A DNA stretch of 64,000 bases from Vreelandella sp042466685. GTDB lineage: Bacteria; Pseudomonadota; Gammaproteobacteria; Pseudomonadales; Halomonadaceae. The stretch is taken from assembly GCF_042466685.1 (NCBI RefSeq), contig NZ_CP170448.1:3844001-3908000 (forward strand). The letters run 5' to 3'. The translations under genes and the position numbers were made by a program. Shown piece after piece: positions 1 to 8,816 of this stretch (the stretch's first letter is position 1; each line of letters starts with the position of its first letter). The notes below the pieces were generated by a model that ran no database searches, had not been told where the DNA came from, and was given only the letters and a program-made list of their open reading frames with translations.

Positions 1-181
1 TGTGATACTCCTAAAAGTATCGTTGTGTTCGCCTGCCTTGATATTTGGTGATTTGTCACCAACATCAGCAAGCGCCCACATGAATTACCTGATCAAATTG
101 TTAAAGAGCTGTTTCGCTGGAAGATTGCTGTGAAAGCAACCGGGCTGCCGTTGAACTGGCTTGCCTCAGCGAGGAAGGCGT
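1..181 (-). promoter_or_regulatory. rRNA operon leader with boxA antiterminator
   Basis: Read on the minus strand, positions 110-99 give AGCTCTTTAACA followed by ATTTGATCAGG and then GTGGGCGCTTGC. This closely matches the boxA and flanking antitermination leader that precedes 16S rRNA in gammaproteobacteria. The 16S gene itself is not in the window and should start to the left of base 1. The leader follows two tandem promoters at 182-209 and 328-356. An open frame on the plus strand across this stretch is not credible as a gene. Transcription is leftward, out of the window. Confidence 0.85.
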
Positions 182-209
182 ATTCTACGCATTTCCTGGC
201 GGTTGTCAA
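182..209 (-). promoter_or_regulatory. rRNA operon promoter, proximal
   Basis: On the minus strand TTGACA (209-204) is followed after 16 bases by TAGAAT (187-182), then a GC-containing discriminator. Strong hexamers, a short spacer and position just upstream of the boxA leader are typical of an rrn P1 or P2 promoter. It should be growth-rate and stringently controlled, which is inference. Confidence 0.8.
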
Positions 210-327
210 GGGCGTTGTTTTCGATGCAAACCTGACCACATCCAAAACCGCTAACTCGTTGACTAACCAAGGCTTTTACACCTTATACACCGCTGGTAAC
301 GCTTGGCGTCCCCGGCAGCGGATGCGT

Positions 328-356
328 ACTTTACGGATTCGCCGCCGGGTTGGCAA
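328..356 (-). promoter_or_regulatory. rRNA operon promoter, distal
   Basis: On the minus strand TTGCCA (356-351) and TAAAGT (333-328) are separated by 17 bases and followed by a GC-rich start region. It lies about 146 bp upstream of the second rrn promoter, giving a tandem pair. Just upstream is an AT-rich dyad (TTTTGAAA, four bases, TTTCAAAA at 363-382), which could be an UP or Fis element or the end of the pssA transcript. Confidence 0.65.
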
Positions 357-397
357 GGGCTGTTTTGAAATAACTTTCAAAAAAGTGAAGAAAAGTA

Positions 398-1312
398 CTA
401 ACTGCTAGTTTTAGCCTTACGCATAACGGCTAATACAGGGCCTGATGCCACGTAGGTACCAAACAGCAATAACAGCATCACCGAAGGCTCGACCGAGATC
501 AACACAAACGCCAGCACTATGGCTAGCAGCACAACAAAGGGTACCGGCTTTTTAAAATCGAGATCCTTGAAGCTGTAGTAACGGATATTACTCACCATCA
601 ACACCCCCGCCGCCGCTACAACTACTAGCATCAATAGCTTGAAACCAAAGGCATCCGCATCAAAGCTATGAAAGGTCCATACGCTAGCGGCCACTAGCGC
701 GGCTGCGGAAGGGCTAGGCAAACCGATAAACCACTTTTTATCGACGCTACCAATTTGTACATTAAAGCGCGCAAGGCGCAGTGCCGCACAAGCAACGTAG
801 AGAAAAGCCACCACCCACCCCGTCTTACCAATGTCCTGAAGAATCCAGGTAAAGGCAACTAAAGCGGGCGCCATACCAAAGGAGATCATGTCAGCCAAGC
901 TGTCGTACTCAGCGCCAAATTCACTCTGCGTATTAGTCATACGGGCGACTCGACCATCCAGGCCATCCAGCACCATGGCTATAAAGATCGCAACGGCAGC
1001 CGAAGCGAACTCACCATTAATACCCGCCACCACTGCAAAGAAACCGGCGAAAAGTGCCGACGTGGTAAATAGGTTGGGCAGCAAATAGATACCTCGACGA
1101 CGAATCTTTTTACCGTTCTCTACAGCCTCTTCTACCACTTCGGTTTCACGTAAGAAGGCAGCCGCCAGATCTTCATTGCCGCCTACTTCTGACTGATCAG
1201 CACTGTCTGGCTGTTCAGCTTTATCAGGCTGAGTCGAGCCTGACTGGGCGAGGTGTGACTGATCAGAGTTTGAGTGCTCTTGATCGCGAGCGTCCTGTGT
1301 CATAGGTTTCAT
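398..1312 (-). CDS. pssA: CDP-diacylglycerol--serine O-phosphatidyltransferase
   Basis: The 304-residue inner-membrane enzyme makes phosphatidylserine from CDP-diacylglycerol and L-serine, the committed step to phosphatidylethanolamine. The CDP-alcohol phosphotransferase signature D-G-x2-A-R-x8-G-x3-D-x3-D is complete at D119, G120, A123, R124, G133, D137 and D141, and several hydrophobic segments follow from about residue 76. The first ~70 residues are a hydrophilic, Gln/Ser/Asp-rich tail absent from short family members; its role is unknown. The start ATG at 1312 has a second ATG three codons in (1303), and I cannot decide between them. The gene is followed closely by the rrn promoters, and upstream lies the ilvIN terminator, so it is probably transcribed alone. 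Confidence 0.93.
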   Translation of the reverse strand: MKPMTQDARDQEHSNSDQSHLAQSGSTQPDKAEQPDSADQSEVGGNEDLAAAFLRETEVVEEAVENGKKIRRRGIYLLPNLFTTSALFAGFFAVVAGINGEFASAAVAIFIAMVLDGLDGRVARMTNTQSEFGAEYDSLADMISFGMAPALVAFTWILQDIGKTGWVVAFLYVACAALRLARFNVQIGSVDKKWFIGLPSPSAAALVAASVWTFHSFDADAFGFKLLMLVVVAAAGVLMVSNIRYYSFKDLDFKKPVPFVVLLAIVLAFVLISVEPSVMLLLLFGTYVASGPVLAVMRKAKTSS

Positions 1313-1440
1313 CCATTAAAAGTGAAGTCACGGGAACAGTAGTCGCTTTCATTCTACACGGTGAGTGCCACTCAGCCAGCCAATTGCTGTATTGATGTTC
1401 CCTACACCTCAGTCAGTGAGTGACAATTAAGCCGCCATTA

Positions 1441-1473
1441 AAAAGCGCCACCCCTGGGAGGGGGTGGCGCTCT
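1441..1473 (-). terminator. Intrinsic terminator of ilvIN
   Basis: Minus-strand reading gives a perfect 11-bp GC-rich stem (AGCGCCACCCC pairing with GGGGTGGCGCT, arms 1472-1462 and 1455-1445) and then a run of T. It sits about 35 bp after the ilvN stop codon, as expected for a factor-independent terminator. Confidence 0.88.
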
Positions 1474-1506
1474 TATTTGGCATTAAAAGTGTGAAGCTTT
1501 TAATGC

Positions 1507-1998
1507 CTAAAGCGACAACACCTTATCGCCACGAGCAATACCCGAGACGCCAGTACGGGCAACCTCTAGAATACCTACCGGCGCCATGGCCTGAAGGAAG
1601 GCATCCAGCTTGCCCGCATCGCCGGTGATCTGCACGGTATACAGGCTTGGCGTTACGTCGACGATCTGCGCGCGGAAGATATCCACTGTGCGCTTCACCT
1701 CATCGCGGGCCGCACCTAGCGCTTTCACTTTCACCAGCATCAGTTCGCGCTCGATATGGTTGCCTTCGGTGAGATCCACCAGCTTGACCACATCAATCAG
1801 CTTATTGAGGTGCTTGGTGATCTGCTCGATGACCCGGTCATCGCCCACGGTGGTGACCGTTAAGCGCGATAGCGACGGGTCTTCTGTCGGCGCTACGTTA
1901 AGCGTTTCAATGTTGAAGTTGCGCTGGGAGAACAGCCCGACTACACGTGACAGCGCACCCGGTTCATTTTCTAACAGAATCGAGATGATATGACGCAT
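1507..1998 (-). CDS. ilvN: Acetolactate synthase, small regulatory subunit
   Basis: The 163-residue regulatory subunit of acetohydroxyacid synthase raises activity of the catalytic subunit and confers valine feedback inhibition. The N-terminal ACT domain is plain (residues about 4-75, beginning HIISILLENEPGALSRV and containing NFNIETLNVAPTED). A second regulatory domain follows (about 95-160). Its length equals the IlvH/IlvN long form of E. coli AHAS III. The start ATG shares one base with the stop of the catalytic-subunit gene (TGATG, 2000-1996), so the two are translationally coupled and made in proportion. The symbol ilvH is used equally for this family. Confidence 0.95.
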   Translation of the reverse strand: MRHIISILLENEPGALSRVVGLFSQRNFNIETLNVAPTEDPSLSRLTVTTVGDDRVIEQITKHLNKLIDVVKLVDLTEGNHIERELMLVKVKALGAARDEVKRTVDIFRAQIVDVTPSLYTVQITGDAGKLDAFLQAMAPVGILEVARTGVSGIARGDKVLSL

Positions 1999-3722
1999 CA
2001 GGTACGCTCCGTTTTAGACAGCAGCATGTCGCGCATAGCGCCTAACGGCACCTGCATCGGATAGACGTGCTCAAAAGGGTCGACCTTCACGTCAAGGAAC
2101 ACCAGCTCGTGCTTATCCGCAAAGGCACGCTCTAGCGCAGGCTCCAGTTCATCAATGGTATTGACGGTAATCGCAGTAAATCCATACGCCTCAATCAGCA
2201 TATGAAAGTCCGGCAGCGACTCCATATAGGAGTGCGCGTGACGCGATTTATAGTTCAAGTCCTGCCACTGACGCACCATACCCAGCGACGCATTGTTAAG
2301 ATTGACGATCTTAACGCCCACCCCGTACTGCTTACAGGTGGAGAGTTCCTGCATCATCATCTGGAAGCTGCCTTCACCGGTGACACACACCACGTCATCA
2401 TCCGGGTAGTTCTGCTTGATACCCATGGCGGCGGGGAAGCCAAAGCCCATGGTGCCCAAACCACCTGAGGTAATCAGCCGGTTGGGTTTATCAAACTTGT
2501 AATACTGAGCGGCAAACATCTGATGCTGACCAACATCGGTGGTCACGTAGGCTTCGCCGCGGGTTACCCGACAAAGCGCTTCGATCACTTCCTGTGGCTT
2601 AAGCGCTTCGCCCGCCTTGGAAGGCTCGTATAGCTTGCCCTCTCGGTCGGCGCGCCAGCCATCAATCTTCTCCCACCACTCGGTGAGTGCTTCAGGATGA
2701 GCAATTTTGTGCCCCTGCACCAAGCTGATCATCTCGTTGATAACGCTGGAGGCCGGGCCTACGATCGGCACATCGGCACGCACCGTTTTAGAGATCGAGC
2801 TTGGATCGACGTCCACATGGATGATCTTGGCGGTGGGGCAGAATTTCGACGTACTGTTTGTCACGCGGTCGTCAAAACGCGCCCCAATGGCAATAATCAG
2901 GTCGGCGTGGTGCATGGCCATGTTCGACTCATAAGAGCCATGCATGCCCAGCCAGCCCAAGCACTGTCGGTCACTTTGCGGATACGCGCCAATGCCCATC
3001 AGCGTAGTGGTGATCGGGTAGCCCAGCTGTTTGACCAGATCGGTCAGGCCTTCGCTGGCTTTGCCCGTGACCACACCGCCACCGGTATAGAATACCGGGC
3101 GCTTGGCTTTGAGTATCATCTCAACGGCTTTTTTGATCTGCCCCGTGTGGCCACGCGTGACCGGGTTGTACGAGCGCATCTTGACCTTTTTCGGGTAGAT
3201 GTACTCGTAACGCTCAGTGGGCGCCGTCATATCCTTAGGGATATCGACCACCACCGGGCCCGGACGGCCTGTGGCAGCTAAATAGAATGCCTTTTTGAGT
3301 ACTTCCGGTATTTCTGATGGGTGACGAATCGAGAAGCTATGTTTCACGATTGGGCGCGTCACACCGACGATATCGGTTTCCTGGAAGGCATCTTCACCGA
3401 TCAGATGACTAGCCACCTGGCCACACAGCACTACCATGGGGATAGAGTCCATGTAGGCGGTGGCAATACCAGTGACGGCGTTGGTGGCACCGGGGCCTGA
3501 GGTAACCAACACGCAGCCGGGCTTGCCTGATGCGCGAGCATAACCGTCGGCGGCGTGGGTAGCCGCTTGTTCATGACGCACTAGAATGTGCTTCACTTTG
3601 TCCTGGCGGAAGAGTGCATCGTAAATATGCAGCGCTGCACCGCCGGGGTAACCATAAATGTATTCGATGCCCTCATCTTGCAAGAAGCGGGCGATCATAT
3701 CTGCGCCGGAAAGCAGTTCCAC
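1998..3722 (-). CDS. ilvI: Acetolactate synthase, large catalytic subunit
   Basis: This thiamine-diphosphate enzyme makes acetolactate or acetohydroxybutyrate from pyruvate, the first common step of valine, leucine and isoleucine synthesis. The N-terminal TPP pyrimidine domain carries the catalytic glutamate in VRHEQAATHAADGYARA. The central FAD-like domain and C-terminal pyrophosphate domain follow, with VTGEGSFQM (GEG where many have GDG, as in some pseudomonads) and NLNNASLGMVRQWQ. I take GTG at 3722 as start: it has AGGGGAG seven bases upstream, begins MELLSGADMI like relatives, and gives 574 residues, the usual length. The frame stays open 14 codons further upstream to another GTG without a comparable ribosome site. 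A structured leader precedes it. Confidence 0.95.
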   Translation of the reverse strand: MELLSGADMIARFLQDEGIEYIYGYPGGAALHIYDALFRQDKVKHILVRHEQAATHAADGYARASGKPGCVLVTSGPGATNAVTGIATAYMDSIPMVVLCGQVASHLIGEDAFQETDIVGVTRPIVKHSFSIRHPSEIPEVLKKAFYLAATGRPGPVVVDIPKDMTAPTERYEYIYPKKVKMRSYNPVTRGHTGQIKKAVEMILKAKRPVFYTGGGVVTGKASEGLTDLVKQLGYPITTTLMGIGAYPQSDRQCLGWLGMHGSYESNMAMHHADLIIAIGARFDDRVTNSTSKFCPTAKIIHVDVDPSSISKTVRADVPIVGPASSVINEMISLVQGHKIAHPEALTEWWEKIDGWRADREGKLYEPSKAGEALKPQEVIEALCRVTRGEAYVTTDVGQHQMFAAQYYKFDKPNRLITSGGLGTMGFGFPAAMGIKQNYPDDDVVCVTGEGSFQMMMQELSTCKQYGVGVKIVNLNNASLGMVRQWQDLNYKSRHAHSYMESLPDFHMLIEAYGFTAITVNTIDELEPALERAFADKHELVFLDVKVDPFEHVYPMQVPLGAMRDMLLSKTERT

Positions 3723-4042
3723 TGTATTTCTCCCCTGGAGGTCTCGAGTGCGATCCGTACCCACATGGGCACGGTGTCGAGTGCGGCGGTATGCCGCTGT
3801 CGGCCCTTGCCGACACCTGATGCCAAACCCTGGCAGGAGGCCCGGTTAGGGCCTGCACTCTTATCACAGCAGTTCGCTGTGTCGGGGCGTTGGCCAGGTT
3901 GGGCGGTTAGCCCAAGCCCGGAAGTCCTTCGGCGGGTAGAGGCTTTCGCCTACCCTTCGCGCGGGAATTAGGGGTTGCCCGTTGAGTCCGCGCCCGCAAA
4001 TCAGGAACCGACAAGATTCCATTAGCGCCCTCAGCCTGTCAA
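3723..4042 (-). promoter_or_regulatory. Structured 5' leader and candidate promoter of ilvIN
   Basis: This is about 320 bases without a gene. A TTGACA (4042-4037, minus strand) is a candidate -35 box, with a poor -10 near GAATCT. Downstream the transcript would fold into several GC-rich hairpins. These include GTCGGC-AAGG-GCCGAC, GCGG-CATA-CCGC, GGCCC-TAACC-GGGCC, ACAGC-GAACT-GCTGT and a GGGTAG...CTACCC stem capped by GCGAAAGC. Such a leader suggests attenuation or an RNA regulatory element for branched-chain amino acid synthesis. I found no convincing leader peptide rich in Ile, Leu or Val codons, so the mechanism is open. Confidence 0.5.
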
Positions 4043-4084
4043 CCTCCGATCAAGCCAAACGCAACAAAGGTCGCAAGAAGCCAT

Positions 4085-4121
4085 AAAAAAAGCCCCGGTA
4101 GCAAAGCTAGCGGGGCTTTTA
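4085..4121 (-). terminator. Intrinsic terminator of clpB
   Basis: Read on the minus strand: AAAAGCCCCG, then CTAGCTTTGCTAC (itself partly pairing), then CGGGGCTTTTTTT. The GC stem, U tract and position about 35 bp after the clpB stop fit a strong terminator. Confidence 0.9.
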
Positions 4122-4154
4122 CCCTATTCAATTGCGCGCAAGTGGCGGCCGCAA

Positions 4155-6752
4155 TTATGAGCTAAATACCAACTTGCCCTCTTCTGCAGTGATATGAATA
4201 GTATCACCAGGGGCAAATTTACCTCCCAACAGGTCTTGAGCCAGCGGGTTCTCAATACGGCTCTGAATCGCCCGCTTGAGTGGCCGCGCCCCGTATACGG
4301 GGTCGAAGCCCACCACCGCCAGTTGTGCCATGGCCTCTGGGCTAACCTCAAGCTTCAGGTCGTGTTCGGCAAGGCGCACTTTTAAGCGCTCAAGCTGAAT
4401 ACCCGCAATCGCCTGAATCTGCTCTTGGCCCAGGGCGTGGAACACCACCACTTCATCGATGCGGTTGATCAGCTCAGGCCGGAAGTGGTTACCCACCACC
4501 TCCATGACCATGCTTTTCATTGACTCATAGTCGCTGTCTTTATCAGCGCTAACGTCGCCACCCATGCGCTGGATAATGTCCGACCCCATGTTAGAGGTCA
4601 TTACAATCACGGTATTGCGGAAGTCCACCGTGCGCCCCTGGCCGTCGGTTAGGCGGCCATCTTCCAATACCTGCAGCAGGATATTGAAGACATCCGGGTG
4701 GGCTTTCTCCACCTCATCCAGCAGCAGCACCGAGTAAGGCTTGCGGCGAACTGCTTCGGTTAAGTAGCCGCCCTCTTCGTAGCCTACGTAGCCTGGGGGC
4801 GCACCGATCAAGCGAGCCACGGAGTGCTTCTCCATAAACTCGGACATATCGATACGCACCATCGCCTCTTCGGTGTCGAAGAGGAAGTTGGCCAGCGACT
4901 TACACAGCTCGGTTTTACCCACCCCGGTGGGGCCGAGGAATAGGAATGAGCCGTTAGGGCGGTTGGGGTCGGCAAGACCGGCCCTGGAGCGGCGTACCGC
5001 ATTAGCCACTGCCTCGACCGCCTCCTCCTGACCGATTACCCGCTGGTGCAGTGCCTCTTCCATACGCAGCAGTTTATCGCGCTCGCCTTCGAGCATTTTG
5101 GAAACCGGAATGCCCGTCCAGCGAGAGACCACCTCGGCGATCTCCTCTTCGGTGACGTTGGAGCGCAGCAACTGATGGCTTGAAGTATCCGCCTCACCTT
5201 CGCCGCTTTCGGCAATTTTCTTCTCCAGCTCGGGAATCTTGCCGTACTGAATTTCCGACATGCGGCCCAGGTCGCCCTGACGGCGGGCCTGCTCAAGGTC
5301 AATGCGCGCCTGCTCAAGCTCGGCCTTAAACTGCGCGGCCCCCTGGATACTGGCTTTCTCGGCTTTCCAGATCTCATCAAGATCAGCGTATTCGCGCTCT
5401 AGCTCGTGAATCTGGGTATTGAGCGCCTCCAAGCGTTTTTTGGTGGCCTCGTCGGTCTCTTTCTTAAGCGCCTCGCGCTCCATTTTGAGCTGAATCAGAC
5501 GGCGATCAAGGCGATCCATCGCTTCCGGCTTGGAGTCCAGCTCCATACGAATCCTTGATGCTGCCTCATCGATTAAATCAATGGCCTTATCAGGCAACTG
5601 CCGATCAGTGATATAGCGGGTAGATAGCTTCGCCGCGGCAATGATGGCGGAGTCGGTAATATCCACCCCGTGGTGCACTTCATAGCGCTCTTTCAGGCCG
5701 CGCAGAATGGCCACGGTGTCCTCTTCGGAAGGCTCATCCACCAACACTTTCTGGAAGCGGCGCTCTAACGCAGCGTCTTTCTCGATATACTTGCGGTACT
5801 CATCCAGGGTGGTTGCCCCCACGCAGTGCAGCTCACCGCGCGCCAGGGCAGGCTTGAGCATATTGCCCGCGTCCATGGCGCCTTCGGCTTTACCAGCGCC
5901 GACCATGGTGTGCAGCTCATCGATAAACAGGATCACCCGACCCTCTTCCTGGGAGAGCTCCTTAAGCACGGCTTTCAAGCGCTCTTCAAACTCGCCACGA
6001 AATTTGGCACCTGCAAGCAGCGAGCCCATATCCAGCGAGAGCACACGCTTCTCTTTTAAGCCTTCCGGCACTTCGCCGTTAACGATGCGCTGGGCCAACC
6101 CTTCGACAATGGCGGTTTTACCCACCCCAGGCTCGCCGATTAACACCGGGTTGTTCTTGGTGCGCCGCTGTAGTACTTGGATCGTACGACGAATTTCGTC
6201 GTCGCGGCCAATCACCGGGTCGAGCTTGCCGTCCAACGCGCGCTGGGTAAGATCCATGGTGTATTTATTCAGCGCTTCACGCTGATCTTCGGCGTTAGCG
6301 TCGTCCACCGTGGCACCGCCGCGCAGGCTGTTAATGGCGGCTTCGAGGGATTTGCGATTAATGCCCGCGTCTTTAAGCAGCTTGGTGATCGCCGAATTCA
6401 TTTCCAGCGCTGCCAATAGAACGAGTTCACTGGCAATAAACTGATCGCCGCGCTTTTGCGCTTCACGATCGGTTAAATTAAACAGCTTGATGAAATCCCG
6501 AGATGGCTGCACTTCGCCGTCGAACTGCCCCACCTTGGGTAGGTTATCTAACTGCTGCACCAACCCATCGCGCAGACGCGAAGGGTTGCCCTCGGCTTTT
6601 TCGATCAGGGCTTTGATGCCGGTGTCTTTGGTGTCAAGCAGCGCCAGCAGCAAGTGCGCTGGGTCTAGCTGATTATGGCCGCGACCCACGGCCAGCGACT
6701 GCGCCTCCGCAATCGCACTTTGAAGCTTGGCGGTAAATTTATCAAAACGCAT
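4155..6752 (-). CDS. clpB: ATP-dependent disaggregase ClpB
   Basis: Hsp100 AAA+ chaperone that, with DnaK, pulls polypeptides out of cytoplasmic aggregates after heat stress. The order is a ClpN double repeat (residues about 1-145), first AAA+ domain (Walker A GEPGVGKTAI near 206, Walker B LFIDELHTMVGAG), the ClpB/ClpV-type middle coiled coil (Lys/Glu-rich, about 410-530), and second AAA+ domain (GPTGVGKTEL near 607) with a sensor-2 region. No ClpP-binding IGF/L loop was noticed. The ATG at 6752 is preferred over an upstream in-frame start because AGGAGGAG lies six bases before it and MRFDKFT is the family N-terminus, giving 865 residues. A sigma-32 type promoter lies upstream. Confidence 0.97.
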   Translation of the reverse strand: MRFDKFTAKLQSAIAEAQSLAVGRGHNQLDPAHLLLALLDTKDTGIKALIEKAEGNPSRLRDGLVQQLDNLPKVGQFDGEVQPSRDFIKLFNLTDREAQKRGDQFIASELVLLAALEMNSAITKLLKDAGINRKSLEAAINSLRGGATVDDANAEDQREALNKYTMDLTQRALDGKLDPVIGRDDEIRRTIQVLQRRTKNNPVLIGEPGVGKTAIVEGLAQRIVNGEVPEGLKEKRVLSLDMGSLLAGAKFRGEFEERLKAVLKELSQEEGRVILFIDELHTMVGAGKAEGAMDAGNMLKPALARGELHCVGATTLDEYRKYIEKDAALERRFQKVLVDEPSEEDTVAILRGLKERYEVHHGVDITDSAIIAAAKLSTRYITDRQLPDKAIDLIDEAASRIRMELDSKPEAMDRLDRRLIQLKMEREALKKETDEATKKRLEALNTQIHELEREYADLDEIWKAEKASIQGAAQFKAELEQARIDLEQARRQGDLGRMSEIQYGKIPELEKKIAESGEGEADTSSHQLLRSNVTEEEIAEVVSRWTGIPVSKMLEGERDKLLRMEEALHQRVIGQEEAVEAVANAVRRSRAGLADPNRPNGSFLFLGPTGVGKTELCKSLANFLFDTEEAMVRIDMSEFMEKHSVARLIGAPPGYVGYEEGGYLTEAVRRKPYSVLLLDEVEKAHPDVFNILLQVLEDGRLTDGQGRTVDFRNTVIVMTSNMGSDIIQRMGGDVSADKDSDYESMKSMVMEVVGNHFRPELINRIDEVVVFHALGQEQIQAIAGIQLERLKVRLAEHDLKLEVSPEAMAQLAVVGFDPVYGARPLKRAIQSRIENPLAQDLLGGKFAPGDTIHITAEEGKLVFSS

Positions 6753-6844
6753 GGAACTCCTCCTGGGGTAGCCGTGCGTTTGGACGCACCGCGTGACCCG
6801 ATAACGTTTCATTAGACATGCTAAATCACTATTAGCTTGACAAG

Positions 6845-6874
6845 TTAAATGGCGTCAGTTCCATGCTTTTCAAG
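6845..6874 (-). promoter_or_regulatory. Heat-shock (sigma-32) promoter of clpB
   Basis: On the minus strand CTTGAAA (6874-6868) is followed after 13 bases by CGCCATTTAA (6854-6845). The E. coli sigma-32 consensus is CTTGAAA, 11-16 bases, CCCCATNT. It lies about 95 bp upstream of the clpB start, which agrees with the gene's role. The elements are seen directly; control by RpoH is inferred. Confidence 0.75.
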
Positions 6875-6918
6875 AGGTGGCGGTGCAAACCGCTGATTTA
6901 TGGAAGCCTTAATTCACA

Positions 6919-7674
6919 TTAATTGATCCAGATCACGCTGGCCATTCTTCCGGTTTTACCGCCATCACGGCGGAAGGAGTAGAAACGCGACTCGCAGGCG
7001 GTACAGAAGTGGCCGCCGCTTATGTGATTGACGCCCAGTGCCTCTAAGCGAAAGCGCGCCAGCCTATAGAGATCAGCCATGTAATGGCCGAGTCGATAGG
7101 GGCTATGGTCGAAAGCATCAGCGGTATCTGGATGAACGGCAACAAAGGCGCCGTAAACCTCCGGCCCAACCTCAAATTGCGCATTGGAAATAGCGGGGCC
7201 TAACCACACCAAGATGTCATCAGGATTCGTATTCATGGCGGCAATGGTTGCCTCAAGCACGCCGCCCGCGAGACCGCGCCAGCCGGCATGAGCCACCGCC
7301 ACCTGGGTACCCGCGCGATTGCAGAACATCACCGGCAGACAGTCTGCCGTCAGCACTACACAGGCGTACTCATTGGAAGTAGCGATGGATGCATCTGCAT
7401 CGGCAGCATCAGGCTGATACAACTGCTGCACGCGAGCGCCGTGGGTCTGGTTCAACCATAGCAGAGGGCGCTCATCGCCAAGCTCCTTTTGCAGCAAACG
7501 CCGACACAACGCCACATGATCAGCATTATCACCCACATGGGAAGCAGGGTTAAAAGCGGCGAAATCACCCTGGCTAGGCCCCGACTCCCGGGTTGTCACA
7601 AAGGCACGCACATTGGATGGCGCAGGCCAGTCGGGCACTAAAAGCGTTGGCCGTAAATTAATGGCATCGCTCAT
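6919..7674 (-). CDS. pgeF: Peptidoglycan editing factor PgeF (YfiH/DUF152, laccase-domain)
   Basis: A 251-residue YfiH-family protein. Members have been reported as multi-copper or purine-nucleoside-active enzymes and, in E. coli, as a factor that keeps L-serine out of the peptidoglycan stem peptide. The family's metal or catalytic residues are visible in NQTHGARV, TADCLPVMF, AHAGWRGLAGGVLE and GHFCTACESRFYSFRRDG. The ATG at 7674 overlaps the rluD stop as ATGA, so it is translationally coupled to rluD, a common gammaproteobacterial pairing that continues toward clpB. Confidence 0.92.
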   Translation of the reverse strand: MSDAINLRPTLLVPDWPAPSNVRAFVTTRESGPSQGDFAAFNPASHVGDNADHVALCRRLLQKELGDERPLLWLNQTHGARVQQLYQPDAADADASIATSNEYACVVLTADCLPVMFCNRAGTQVAVAHAGWRGLAGGVLEATIAAMNTNPDDILVWLGPAISNAQFEVGPEVYGAFVAVHPDTADAFDHSPYRLGHYMADLYRLARFRLEALGVNHISGGHFCTACESRFYSFRRDGGKTGRMASVIWIN

Positions 7675-8630
7675 CGCATGGTCTCATTATCTTCCCGTAA
7701 GTAATCCAACAACATTAACAAATCATCAGGGAGGTCTGCTTGAAAAGTTAATGTTTCGCCACTCACCGGGTGCTTGAAAATCAACTTACGCGCATGCAGG
7801 GCCTGGCGGGGGAATTCGCGCAGGATCTCTTTCAGCGGCTCAGCGGCGCCCGGCGGCAGCTTGGCGCGCCCGCCGTACATGGGGTCACCAATTAATGGAT
7901 AACGGGCATGGGCCATATGCACACGAATTTGGTGAGTGCGCCCGGTTTCCAACTTGCAACGCACATGGGTGTGGGCACGAAAGCGCTCAACCACGCGAAA
8001 ATGAGTAATGGCAGGCTTACCCGAAGCGGTAACTGCCTGGCGTTTACGGTCTTTGGGGTGGCGGCCAATGGGCGCATCGATAGTGCTCCCCGACACCGGT
8101 TTACCAATCACCACAGCGTCGTACTGGCGTGACACGCTGCGCGCCTGCAGTTGTTCAACCAGGGCCGTTTGGGCGGGCAGCGTTTTCGCCACCATCATCA
8201 AGCCTGTGGTGTCTTTATCCAAGCGGTGAACAATGCCAGCCCGAGGCACTTCGGCAAGCGACGGCTGGTGATGCAGCAACGCATTTAACAGCGTGCCGTC
8301 CGGGTTACCGGCAGCGGGATGCACCACCATACCGGCCGCTTTGTTGATCACCATCACCGTGTCGTCTTCGTAAACGATATCCAGCGCGATGTCCTGGGCT
8401 TCAAAGCGGGTATCGTCCTCGATGGTCGCCTGAAGCGCCAACACTTCATGGCCATGCAGCTTGGCTTTAGGCTTGGCTTGAGCGCCATCCACCGTCAATT
8501 CACCCGCGTTAATCCACGCTTTTAAGCGCTCCCGGGAGTAATCACTGAACAACTCAGCCGCCGCTTGGTCTAACCGTGCACCGGCTAACGTCGCGGGCAC
8601 GCGCTGCGTGTCTTCAACTATTCGAGACAT
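7671..8630 (-). CDS. rluD: 23S rRNA pseudouridine(1911/1915/1917) synthase
   Basis: It converts three uridines of helix 69 in 23S rRNA to pseudouridine, a late step of large-subunit maturation. An S4 RNA-binding domain (about residues 17-75) precedes the RluA-type catalytic domain with HRLDKDTTG, where D138 is the catalytic aspartate, and GRTHQIRVH. The start at 8630 (MSRIVEDTQ, AGAGGAT upstream) is chosen over a longer frame reaching 8681 and gives 319 residues. It diverges from bamD across a ~190-bp shared promoter region and overlaps pgeF by four bases. Confidence 0.95.
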   Translation of the reverse strand: MSRIVEDTQRVPATLAGARLDQAAAELFSDYSRERLKAWINAGELTVDGAQAKPKAKLHGHEVLALQATIEDDTRFEAQDIALDIVYEDDTVMVINKAAGMVVHPAAGNPDGTLLNALLHHQPSLAEVPRAGIVHRLDKDTTGLMMVAKTLPAQTALVEQLQARSVSRQYDAVVIGKPVSGSTIDAPIGRHPKDRKRQAVTASGKPAITHFRVVERFRAHTHVRCKLETGRTHQIRVHMAHARYPLIGDPMYGGRAKLPPGAAEPLKEILREFPRQALHARKLIFKHPVSGETLTFQADLPDDLLMLLDYLREDNETMR

Positions 8631-8816
8631 GAAAATCCTCTTTAAGACGCAAAAAACCTTAGCGGCCACCTTTGACGACACCTAACGAAACGTCGCTAAG
8701 CCTGCGTTTTGAGCCGAGGTGTTTTATAGTGGGCGGACTGAGACCTATTCTACCATTTCTACTTATGGCCATCGCCGCTTTTTGGTGATCGAGGCTTGTT
8801 TGCAACGAGGATGATG

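Noticed and set aside
130..408. Open frame of 92 codons on the plus strand at the left edge
   Set aside because: It overlaps both rrn promoters and the leader, has a GTG start without ribosome site and a composition dominated by Arg and Lys typical of a chance frame.
1313..1440. Possible tRNA or small RNA in the intergenic gaps
   Set aside because: All gaps longer than 70 bases were read for T-loop (GTTCRA) and acceptor-stem patterns on both strands; none formed a cloverleaf.
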